From Rikenellaceae bacterium (GTDB lineage Bacteria > Bacteroidota > Bacteroidia > Bacteroidales > Rikenellaceae): DNA of 64,000 nt. A model generated the notes under the pieces. It made no database searches. It had not been told where the DNA came from and saw nothing but the letters and a program-made list of their open reading frames with translations. Location: contig SUZG01000008.1 of assembly GCA_015060015.1 (NCBI GenBank), positions 1 through 64,000 of the forward strand, given 5' to 3'. Within the stretch, counting starts at the first letter, position 1. Each line of letters opens with the position of its first letter. Position numbers and translations under genes: made by a program. Below are positions 1 to 11,117 of this stretch, piece by piece.

Positions 1-93
1 TCCTGGGTTGAGAACAAGTTGAACAACAGACCCAGAAAGAGGCTTGGTTATCTCACACCAAATGAGAAATTTAATTCAATATTAACAAATTAG
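1..93 (+). CDS. IS30-family transposase, C-terminal fragment
   Basis: The first 30 codons form an open frame cut by the window start and closed by TAG. The peptide contains LNNRPRKRLGYLTPNEKF, which matches the C-terminal end of IS30-family transposases, where the integrase core is followed by an N-x-R-P-R-K-x-L-x-[WY]-x-T-P segment. The rest of the gene lies to the left, so whether the element is intact cannot be judged. The AT-rich sequence after the stop (about 94-125) should contain the right inverted repeat. The rhamnosidase gene starts about 100 bases further on, so an insertion sequence borders a carbohydrate-utilisation gene. Confidence 0.75.
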   Translation, partial: SWVENKLNNRPRKRLGYLTPNEKFNSILTN

Positions 94-146
94 AATTCGA
101 TTGCATTTGCAAGTTGAATTCGCCGATGTAAATCAATAAAAAAGTG

Positions 147-154
147 TAATTTTG
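147..154 (+). promoter_or_regulatory. Bacteroidetes -7 box (TAATTTTG) before the rhamnosidase gene
   Basis: TAATTTTG matches the TAnnTTTG -7 consensus of the Bacteroidetes primary sigma factor. It lies about 70 bases before the rhamnosidase start and just outside the inferred IS right end. No TTG is found at the usual 19-21 base spacing, so this is a partial match. Confidence 0.45.
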
Positions 155-224
155 TAATTAGCAAAAATCTATCCCCACAGAGGCGATAGGGTTGCAAAAA
201 CGAAAAAATTAAAACAAAAAAGAT

Positions 225-2906
225 ATGAAAAGATTATTTCTGTTGTTGGCACTTGTGCTGGCGATGCCCACTATGGCACAGGTGAGTGTTACCGATTTGA
301 AGGTCAATCATCTCTCGGCTCCCGAGGGTCTGACCGACCGTACGCCCTCGTTCAGCTGGATTTTGAAGGGCGACACTCGCGGCCTTATGCAGTCGGCCTA
401 CGAGGTTGCCGTTTATAAGGGCGGCAAGTGCGTCTGGTCATCAGGCAAGGTTAAGTCGGAGAACTCTCTGACCGTTCCCTACGAGGGCCCCGAGTTGCAG
501 TCGGGTACCCGCTACGGCTGGAAAGTGAGAGTGTGGGACAACAAGGGCAAGGTATCGAAGTGGGCAAGCAGCTCGTGGCTTACGGGCCTCTTCTCGCTGG
601 AGGATTGGCACGCCAAGTGGATTGAGCCGAAGTTGCAGGACGACCGCTCGCCCATTATGCGTAAGGAGTTTTCGGTAAACAAGAGCATTGCATCGGCTGT
701 GCTGCATGTTACGGCACACGGCCTTTACGAGGCCTCAATCAACGGCAAGAAGGTGGGCGATGCACACCTCACACCCGGTTGGACCGCCTATAACAAGCGT
801 CTGCAATATCAGACCTACGATGTAACCGCGATGCTTGCGAAGGGTGCAAATGCCTTCGGCTTGGAGTTGGGTTATGGCTGGTATCACAGCCGTATGTGCT
901 TCCGCGACCGTGCCGACCGCTATATGTATAACATCCATCAGGTGGGTGCTATCGCACAGATTGACATCACCTACACCGACGGCACGAAGGAGTCAATCAC
1001 AACCGACAGGTCGTGGAAGGCCTCTACGGGCGAGATTCTGCACTCTACAATCTACGATGGCGAGACTATCGATGCCCGCAAGGCACAGCAGGGCTGGAAC
1101 TGCGTAGGCTTCGATGACTCGGCTTGGGAGCAGGTTGCCGAAGCGTCATACTCGTTAGGCGAGCTCACCGCTTCGGAGTCGGAGCCTGTCGTTACACGCG
1201 AGAGAGTTAAGCCTGTGAAGTATTTCATCACCCCTGCGGGCGAGAAGGTGCTGGACTTCGGTCAGAATCTTGTCGGTCGCGAGGTTGTGAAGGTAAATGG
1301 CAAGGAGGGTCAGGAGATTGTCATTTCGCACGCCGAGGTTTTGGACGAGAAGGGTAATTTCTACACCACAAACCTCCGCACCGCGAAGGCTCAGACACGC
1401 TACACTTGCCGCGAGGGCGAGCAGACATTCTCTACGAAGTTCTCGTGGTATGGTTTCCGCTATTTGAAGGTCGAGGGTATCGAGGGCGACCTCAATTTAG
1501 ACGATTTCGTTGCCGAGGTTATCTTCTCGGACTACCCCGAAACGGGCCATTTCGAGTCATCAAACTCTCTTGTAAATCATTTGCAGAGCAATATCAAGTG
1601 GGGTATGCGTGGTAACTTTGTCGATGTGCCGACCGACTGCAACCAGCGTGACGAACGTATGGGCTGGACGGGCGATGCACATGTATTCTTCCGCACAGCG
1701 ACATTTATGGGCGATGTGCAGAACTTCTTTATCAAGTGGCTGAAAGATTTGGCTCTGGACCAGTGGCCGGGTGGCGAGATTACCGACCTTGTGCCTTGTA
1801 TCCCCGGTTGGATGGGTGCAGGCCGTACGGGTTGGGCCGATGCGGGCGTTACTATCCCCTGGCAGCACTATATGGCCTATGGCGACAAGCGAGTGCTGGA
1901 AAATCAGTACGAGAGTATGAAACGCTGGATTGACTTTATGTTCCGCAACACGCAAGACTTCCTTTGGTCATCGGGCTGGCACTATGGCGATTGGTTGGCA
2001 TATCAGGCCGAGAATGACTTTGGTGGTCGTTCAGCCGTGACCTACCGCCCACTTATCCAGCAGTGTTTTATGGTACACTCTGCCGAGCAGTTTATCGAGG
2101 CGGCAAAGGTGCTGGGCAAGACACGCGTAGCAGAACGCTATGCGGCGACTGTCGAGAAGTGCAAAAAGGCATTCTGCGAGGCTTACCTCACACCACGCGG
2201 TCACCTCGTATCATCTACGCAGACCGCCTATGTGCTTGCGTTGGAGTTTGATATGGTTCCCGATGAGGTACGCCCCACGATTGCGGCACGCTTGGCGGAG
2301 AATGTTCGCGAGTATGGCCACCTGACAACAGGTTTCCTCGGTACGCCTTACCTGTGCCACGCATTGAGCAATAACGGCTACACCGAGCTTGCATACCGCA
2401 TCCTGCTGCACGAGGGCTACCCCGGCTGGTTATATTCGGTTAAGATGGGCGGAACGACTATCTGGGAGCTGTGGGACTCTATGAAGCCCGACCGCACTAT
2501 CCCCGATACGGGTATGAACTCGTTCAACCACTACTCGAAGGGTGCCGTTGGCGATTGGCTCTATCGTGAGGCTGTCGGCTTGAAGGAGACCTCGGCAGGC
2601 TACAAGACCTTTATGGTACGCCCCAACCCGGGTGGCGGCTTTAAGTATATGGGTGCCGACAAGGTTACGCCTTATGGCCGTGCCGCAGCGAAGTGGTACG
2701 ACGAGCCGGGCAAGTTCACTCTGGAGGTCGAGGTGCCTGCCAATACTACCGCCGAGATTTATGTTCCCTCGCCTTCGGTTGATGCCGTAACGGTTGATGG
2801 CGTGGCCGTTACATCGGTTGCCGATGTTAAGGTTGTCGGCAAGGATGGTCCTTACACGAAGTATGTAGTTGGTTCTGGAAAGTATAAGTTTGTAGCCAAC
2901 AGATAA
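225..2906 (+). CDS. secreted alpha-L-rhamnosidase, GH78
   Basis: An 893-residue exported enzyme expected to release terminal alpha-L-rhamnose from plant or host glycans in the periplasm or at the surface. Residues 1-18 are a type I signal peptide ending TMAQ. An N-terminal beta domain is followed by a rhamnosidase N-type jelly-roll (about 145-320), the DFGQNLVG segment, an (alpha/alpha)6 barrel (about 440-785) and a C-terminal beta domain. The barrel carries the GH78 signature DCNQRDERMGWTGDA, with Glu477 at the expected acidic catalytic position. Length and domain order are typical and no defect is seen. It is monocistronic: a -7 box lies upstream and a strong terminator downstream. No SusC/D pair is adjacent, so the sugar source is not indicated. 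Confidence 0.93.
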   Translation: MKRLFLLLALVLAMPTMAQVSVTDLKVNHLSAPEGLTDRTPSFSWILKGDTRGLMQSAYEVAVYKGGKCVWSSGKVKSENSLTVPYEGPELQSGTRYGWKVRVWDNKGKVSKWASSSWLTGLFSLEDWHAKWIEPKLQDDRSPIMRKEFSVNKSIASAVLHVTAHGLYEASINGKKVGDAHLTPGWTAYNKRLQYQTYDVTAMLAKGANAFGLELGYGWYHSRMCFRDRADRYMYNIHQVGAIAQIDITYTDGTKESITTDRSWKASTGEILHSTIYDGETIDARKAQQGWNCVGFDDSAWEQVAEASYSLGELTASESEPVVTRERVKPVKYFITPAGEKVLDFGQNLVGREVVKVNGKEGQEIVISHAEVLDEKGNFYTTNLRTAKAQTRYTCREGEQTFSTKFSWYGFRYLKVEGIEGDLNLDDFVAEVIFSDYPETGHFESSNSLVNHLQSNIKWGMRGNFVDVPTDCNQRDERMGWTGDAHVFFRTATFMGDVQNFFIKWLKDLALDQWPGGEITDLVPCIPGWMGAGRTGWADAGVTIPWQHYMAYGDKRVLENQYESMKRWIDFMFRNTQDFLWSSGWHYGDWLAYQAENDFGGRSAVTYRPLIQQCFMVHSAEQFIEAAKVLGKTRVAERYAATVEKCKKAFCEAYLTPRGHLVSSTQTAYVLALEFDMVPDEVRPTIAARLAENVREYGHLTTGFLGTPYLCHALSNNGYTELAYRILLHEGYPGWLYSVKMGGTTIWELWDSMKPDRTIPDTGMNSFNHYSKGAVGDWLYREAVGLKETSAGYKTFMVRPNPGGGFKYMGADKVTPYGRAAAKWYDEPGKFTLEVEVPANTTAEIYVPSPSVDAVTVDGVAVTSVADVKVVGKDGPYTKYVVGSGKYKFVANR

Positions 2907-2929
2907 TAAAACCGAAGATATATAAAAAG

Positions 2930-2960
2930 TAACGCGGGTAGTAAATCACTACCCGCGTTA
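2930..2960 (+). terminator. terminator after the GH78 gene
   Basis: A perfect 13-bp stem (TAACGCGGGTAGT and its complement) with a 5-base loop, followed by TTGTTTTGTT, begins 24 bases after the rhamnosidase stop. Confidence 0.9.
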
Positions 2961-3005
2961 TTGTTTTGTTATACCCTATACTTTGAATAAATTCTTGTCC
3001 GAATA

Positions 3006-3035
3006 TTGTCCATTGTGAAAAAATAATTAACTTTG
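3006..3035 (+). promoter_or_regulatory. promoter of structured-RNA leader, copy 1
   Basis: TTG at 3006-3008 is separated by 19 bases from TAACTTTG at 3028-3035, a full Bacteroidetes -33/-7 promoter. Transcription would start near 3042, just before the conserved RNA element. Confidence 0.7.
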
Positions 3036-3041
3036 TGATGT

Positions 3042-3300
3042 TGAGTGGTCGTTTTGTCCACAAGACAAACATATAGAAAGTGTTTTTCGCACGCCTTCTA
3101 AGAAAATGTGGAAGTTTTCAAAAATCGGAGGACAGACGAACAGCACTCATTTCTTGTATAGTTATGTGGCTATGCTTTCTATTTGCATACACCCCCATAC
3201 TATCCAAGTGTGGGGCATTGTAGCGTTTATTCCGATTTGGGTCTTTCCACAACCTTCTTAGAAATGAACGAAAATTCAACTCCACACTTTCTTTTTTACT
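3042..3300 (+). ncRNA. candidate structured RNA or cis-regulatory leader, copy 1
   Basis: This stretch aligns along its whole length with 32283-32540. It folds into a long interrupted hairpin. The outer pairs are TTCTAAGAA (3096-3104) with TTCTTAGAA (3255-3263), TGTGGAA (3107-3113) with TTCCACA (3245-3251), and AAATCGG (3122-3128) with CCGATTT (3232-3238). Inside lie ATAGT/ATG (3158-3166) with CAT/ACTAT (3196-3203) and an apical TATGC/GCATA hairpin (3171-3189). Two blocks, ACGAACAGCACTCAT and GTGTGGGGCATTGTAGCG, are nearly invariant between copies and mostly unpaired. Downstream, AACTCC (3278-3283) can pair with GGAGTT (3315-3320), and CCACAC (3282-3287), followed by a T-rich run, can pair with GTGTGG (3208-3213). 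It resembles no riboswitch known to me. A 6S-like RNA is the main alternative. Confidence 0.7.
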
Positions 3301-3348
3301 AATCCGCACATTTGGGAGTTAGGGTGCATCTTAAATTTTTTAGTCGAT

Positions 3349-3546
3349 ATGAGTAGTGATAGCGATTCAGAAGCAAAATGGGGTTGTTTAATTGGTGTAA
3401 TAGGAGGTCCAATACTTTTTTTCCTTTGTATAGGAGCAGAATACATTCTTTCGCCCATAAGGGAGTTTGCAATGTCAATACTTCCAATTGTTTTGGTTGC
3501 CATTGTTGTGATAGCCGTTGTGTATTATATGTTTAAAGATGCTTAA
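3349..3546 (+). CDS. small membrane protein, unknown function
   Basis: A 65-residue protein that I do not recognise. Two hydrophobic helices are visible: about residues 12-30 (GCLIGVIGGPILFFLCIGAEY) and about 43-60 (SILPIVLVAIVVIAVVYYMF), joined by a short loop, with a Ser/Asp-rich N-terminus and a KDA tail. It starts 85 bases after the closing stem of structured-RNA copy 1, the same distance seen between copy 2 and its gene. Base composition is far more AT-rich than the flanking glycosidase genes, which suggests an acquired patch. The gene call is supported by the clean membrane pattern but not by any homologue I can name. Confidence 0.55.
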   Translation: MSSDSDSEAKWGCLIGVIGGPILFFLCIGAEYILSPIREFAMSILPIVLVAIVVIAVVYYMFKDA

Positions 3547-3680
3547 TGCTGGAAATGTTATCTAATTATAATGGAAATACGGTGTTACTGCAAGTTTTTC
3601 AATTGGGTGTTGTTAAATGTTATAGCATTAGTGGGGGCCGATTGGTTAAGAGCTATGTAACTTATTAATTTTTGTGAATT

Positions 3681-4136
3681 ATGAAAAAGATTCTATTGAT
3701 TTTAATATCGCTATTTTGCTGTTTGCAATCATATGCACAGCGAGAAACATTAGCAAGGTTTATTATTCTTGAAGCTGTAATAGATGGCGAAGATGCGACT
3801 GATTTCTATATAGATCAAAGTGCTTATGTCGTTTTTTATAATGTAGATGAAGAACCTTATTTTGCGATAATGTGTCCCAAAGATGATACGCAATCTTACG
3901 GGAAATTGACTTTGTATGACCATAAGGGGACTCCTGAGACCTCGGAAATGTATAAAATGGATGAAATAAAATTCCGTTGGAGTTACATAAATAGCTATGA
4001 TTCAAAAAGGGGATCAGCAATGTGTTATTTTACAAAGATATATAAACCAAATGCTGTTGCTTTTGAATTATCTATGGTAACAGAAGATATGAGTAGACTA
4101 ACATTTAAGGGCTATATGCATGGATCTTTAAGATAA
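3681..4136 (+). CDS. small secreted protein, unknown function
   Basis: A 151-residue protein with a clear type I signal peptide (about 1-19, ending SYAQ). The mature part, of about 130 residues, is rich in Tyr, Asp and beta-strand-like stretches and has only two cysteines, so it is probably a small periplasmic or surface beta protein. No family motif is recognised. It follows the two-helix membrane gene in the same AT-rich patch, 134 bases downstream with no obvious promoter, and ends before a strong terminator, so the two may form one unit read from the structured-RNA promoter. Confidence 0.6.
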   Translation: MKKILLILISLFCCLQSYAQRETLARFIILEAVIDGEDATDFYIDQSAYVVFYNVDEEPYFAIMCPKDDTQSYGKLTLYDHKGTPETSEMYKMDEIKFRWSYINSYDSKRGSAMCYFTKIYKPNAVAFELSMVTEDMSRLTFKGYMHGSLR

Positions 4137-4186
4137 GTAGATCTATAAAATTACGAAATGATATATTTTAGGTTTGCTTTAAGATG

Positions 4187-4221
4187 AGAATTGGGTTGTC
4201 TAATGCGGGCAACCCAATTCT
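4187..4221. terminator. terminator between convergent genes
   Basis: AGAATTGGGTTG (4187-4198) and its exact complement (4210-4221) enclose an 11-base loop, with TTTCTT after it on the plus strand. It sits between the secreted small protein (+) and the beta-galactosidase (-) and can serve both. Confidence 0.85.
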
Positions 4222-4238
4222 TTTCTTAAATATCTTCT

Positions 4239-8335
<4,097 letters not shown>

Positions 8336-8411
8336 ATATTATCTTGTTTTTGTCGCGTTGGCATCGGCCTTCTTCGTCTGTCATAATTATCAGAATGTTG
8401 CCGATGCTACG

Positions 8412-8442
8412 CAAATATACGCAATAAGTCGTTATCTGCCAA
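8412..8442 (-). promoter_or_regulatory. promoter of the EEP enzyme/beta-galactosidase unit
   Basis: Read on the minus strand: TTG (8440-8442), 20 bases, then TATATTTG (8412-8419). This is a full -33/-7 match, about 75 bases before the start codon. Confidence 0.7.
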
Positions 8443-8469
8443 ACCTCCACACCCCTTGTGAAACAAAAA

Positions 8470-8500
8470 AATCCGCCTAACATCAAATGTTAGACGGATT
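8470..8500 (-). terminator. terminator of the YeiH-type exporter gene
   Basis: On the minus strand AATCCG-TC-TAACAT pairs with ATGTTA-GG-CGGATT around a 3-base loop, followed by TTTTTTGTTT. It lies 20 bases after the exporter stop. Confidence 0.85.
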
Positions 8501-8520
8501 CTATCAAATCATATAATTAT

Positions 8521-10002
8521 CTACGCTTCCAGCATCGGTTTCAGAACACCAAAGAAGAGGCAAGCGATAACAAATGTCACAAAGATATTGAAAGTCTGTG
8601 CCACAAGGAAAGATTTGAGCAATGCTCGGTTCTCCTTCGAGATAATATCTTTCAGACGAGTATCCAGACCGATACAAACGAATGCCAGCGAGAAGAAGAG
8701 TCCAGAGAACATCTTGGCGATATCCTTCGATGAATTCTTCTTGCGTTCGGGCTTCTTTGCAGCCACCTTCTGTTCCTCAACAACGGGAGCCTGTGCCTCG
8801 GCAACAACCTCTTCTGTAGCAACCTCTGCAACCACAGCCTCGGTAGCAGTAGCCTCTGCCGCAACAGCCTCCTCAACCGCCACAGCAGCGGGCTGAACAG
8901 CCTCGGCTACAACCTCCTCCACCTGCGGCTCCTTCAACTCACCCTTCTTCAGGATGCCGTTAGCCGAAAGGATAGAGAACACAGCCGATGCAACAACGAA
9001 ACCAAGCACGAACTTCGGGAACTTCTCCCATACGATGCCCAGCGAAGGACGCTGCATCTGACCACCCTCGCTACGAGCCGAGAGATAGAGAGCAATGAAG
9101 AATGCCACAACGCCGATAAGGATATTCTGCACACCCTTAACCACCATTGCCACCTCGTTCGCCTTGTCGCTGAAAATCTGGCTTGATGCACCTACGCCCG
9201 ATGTGGTATCCACCGTACCGCCAATCCATGCACCTGCCACCTGATTGATAACCTCGGGGTCATCGAACAGCAGCGGCAGAATCATATTTGCCAGCCAGGG
9301 CATAAGGTAAATCATCGGAACGACGATGATAAGCACCAGCGAAACGATATACGAGAGCTTCTTGTCGTCGCAGTTTGCCACGCGTGACGCTGTGATACAA
9401 GCCGACACACCGCAGATTGACATACCGCTTGAAAGCACCATTGCCGACCTCTCATCAACACCCATACGGCGTGACACCCAGAATGCGAAGAACCATACGA
9501 TTCCCACTACGAGTATCGCCTGCATAAGGCCATAAGCACCCGACTTCATCACCTCGTTGAAGAGCACCGTAGCACCCAGGCAGACAACGCCGATTTTGAT
9601 GAAAAACTCGCCCTGAATAGCGGGTTTCAGCCAGTCGGGCACGTGGAACAGGTTTCTCACGATAAGGCCGAAGATTACCGAGAAGAATACAGCCTCAAAG
9701 CCGAACTCCTTGATGATAGGAATCTTCGCCACGACCTGTGCCAGCATCGAGATAGCAAAGACGAAGATAAGTGACCAGAGCATACCTTTCATCGGACGAC
9801 GCATCAGATAGCTGCCTGCATAGAGGGCTATGAGTACGATGACGAAGAGGATTGCAAGATTGTACCAAGCATCAGCAGTCGCAAATGTCGAAGGAATGCT
9901 GGGAACTGAATGTGGAATAAAGATTGCCAACAGCAAAAGAGGGATACTCAACCATACGGTTACCCAGTCTTCCACGCGAAGTTTCTCCAAAAATTGTTTC
10001 AT
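8521..10002 (-). CDS. YeiH-family putative sulfate exporter with acidic insert
   Basis: A 493-residue inner-membrane protein of the UPF0324/YeiH family (putative sulfate or small-anion exporters). About ten to eleven hydrophobic helices are visible, including the conserved SSGMSICGVSACIT segment and the VGASSQIFSDKANEVA region. It is much longer than usual (about 320-350 residues) because a cytoplasmic-looking stretch of about 75 residues, about 352-430, interrupts the helices. It is made almost only of Ala, Glu, Val and Thr and ends in a Lys-rich patch (KVAAKKPERKKNSSK). Two more helices follow, so the insert is a loop, not a tail. No promoter was recognised in the 115 bases upstream. Transport substrate is by family only. 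Confidence 0.85.
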   Translation of the reverse strand: MKQFLEKLRVEDWVTVWLSIPLLLLAIFIPHSVPSIPSTFATADAWYNLAILFVIVLIALYAGSYLMRRPMKGMLWSLIFVFAISMLAQVVAKIPIIKEFGFEAVFFSVIFGLIVRNLFHVPDWLKPAIQGEFFIKIGVVCLGATVLFNEVMKSGAYGLMQAILVVGIVWFFAFWVSRRMGVDERSAMVLSSGMSICGVSACITASRVANCDDKKLSYIVSLVLIIVVPMIYLMPWLANMILPLLFDDPEVINQVAGAWIGGTVDTTSGVGASSQIFSDKANEVAMVVKGVQNILIGVVAFFIALYLSARSEGGQMQRPSLGIVWEKFPKFVLGFVVASAVFSILSANGILKKGELKEPQVEEVVAEAVQPAAVAVEEAVAAEATATEAVVAEVATEEVVAEAQAPVVEEQKVAAKKPERKKNSSKDIAKMFSGLFFSLAFVCIGLDTRLKDIISKENRALLKSFLVAQTFNIFVTFVIACLFFGVLKPMLEA

Positions 10003-10117
10003 AAAATGTTATTTTTGTTCAAATAATTGTCCGAAACAAGTGGCCAAAAAGCCCAACAATGAGGCAAAGATGGCAAAAAAAGTCCGAATGGAAGTAAGTA
10101 TTTATGCGTATAACGCC

Positions 10118-11020
10118 TTAACGGGGTATGTGCAGATGCTCCTCGATGGTGTTTTGCAGATGTTTGCGGTTTAGGTGCGTATAAATCTCGGTTGTGAGGA
10201 TGCTCTCGTGGCCGAGCAGCTCCTGCACCTGTCGTATGCTCGCACCGCCTTCCAGCAGATGCGTGGCAAATGAGTGTCGCAGCGAGTGCGGACTCACTTT
10301 TTTTGTTATTCCGGCACGCTTTGCGGCCTCTTTTATTATCGTGAAAATCATCACACGCGTCAGCCTCTGCCCTCGGTTGTTGAGGAACAGAAAGTCGCGG
10401 CTTCCCTTGCCCTGCTTGCGGCCCTCGGTGTAGAGCTGTATGCGGTCGCGTGCCACGCCACTTATCGGCACTAAACGCTGCTTGTCGCCCTTTCCCGTTA
10501 CGCGTATGTAACCCTCACCGAAGAACAGGTCGCCTATTTTCAGGTCGCACAGCTCCGACACACGCAACCCGCACGAGTACAACACCTCCAATATGGCTCG
10601 GTCACGCAATCCCTTCTGCGTTGAGTCATCTATCGAGCCTATCAGGGCATCTATCTCTGCGGTTGTGAGTGTTTCGGGCAGTGTACGCCCCGCCTTGGGT
10701 GGCGATATAAACTCGGCGGGCGAGGCGTCTATGCTCTCTTCGAGCAGCAGGAAGTTGAAGAAACTCTTCACGCCACTCAGCGTGCGTGCCTGCGAGCTCT
10801 TCTCGTTGCCACTCTCGTAGAGCCACCCCATAAAGCGTTCTATCATCTCCTTCTCCACTTTACGGGGCTCTACGTCGTAGCGGTGCAGAATGAAGTGAGC
10901 AAACCTCTCCAAGTCACGCATATATGACTCTACGGTGTTTGCTGCGAGGTGTTTTTCCAACCTCATATATACCCGATAGCGTTTCGCTACGGCCTCCCAT
11001 CTGCTTTTGTTGTCCGCCAT
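10118..11020 (-). CDS. xerD: tyrosine recombinase XerD
   Basis: A 300-residue site-specific recombinase that resolves chromosome dimers at dif with a partner Xer protein. The N-terminal SAM-like core-binding domain (about 1-100) is followed by the catalytic domain. The catalytic residues are visible: Arg in SCGLRVSELCDL, Lys in GKGDKQR, His-x-x-Arg in SPHSLRHSFATHLLEGGAS, His in LLGHESI and the nucleophilic Tyr in TTEIYTH. Length and motifs are those of XerC/XerD rather than of integron or phage integrases. It lies downstream of the giant surface lipoprotein gene with about 100 bases between them. The XerD-versus-XerC assignment is the less certain part. Confidence 0.88.
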   Translation of the reverse strand: MADNKSRWEAVAKRYRVYMRLEKHLAANTVESYMRDLERFAHFILHRYDVEPRKVEKEMIERFMGWLYESGNEKSSQARTLSGVKSFFNFLLLEESIDASPAEFISPPKAGRTLPETLTTAEIDALIGSIDDSTQKGLRDRAILEVLYSCGLRVSELCDLKIGDLFFGEGYIRVTGKGDKQRLVPISGVARDRIQLYTEGRKQGKGSRDFLFLNNRGQRLTRVMIFTIIKEAAKRAGITKKVSPHSLRHSFATHLLEGGASIRQVQELLGHESILTTEIYTHLNRKHLQNTIEEHLHIPR

Positions 11021-11042
11021 TGTTTTCTCTGCCCAAACGCCT

Positions 11043-11093
11043 CGTTTCCGTCACTCTGAGAAGGGCAAAGCCCGACGTGAGAGTCTGAAAACG
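11043..11093. other. imperfect 51-base palindrome between lipoprotein gene and xerD
   Basis: Nested pairs CGTTT/AAACG, ACTCT/AGAGT and GGGC/GCCC around an AAA loop form one long imperfect hairpin. On the minus strand no strong T-run follows, so it is a poor intrinsic terminator. It could be an interspersed palindromic repeat or an mRNA-processing stem between the two genes. Confidence 0.4.
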
Positions 11094-11117
11094 AAGGCTT
11101 TGAGTTATCTTTTTTGT

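Noticed and set aside
3042..3300. tmRNA or RNase P RNA as identity of the repeated structured element
   Set aside because: It has no tRNA-like CCA end or tag-peptide frame and none of the conserved RNase P core motifs; two copies in 30 kb also argue against these single-copy genes. A 6S-like identity could not be excluded.
3118..3309. Short open frames on either strand within structured-RNA copy 1
   Set aside because: They do not persist in copy 2, have no ribosome-binding context, and the base changes between copies preserve pairing rather than codons.
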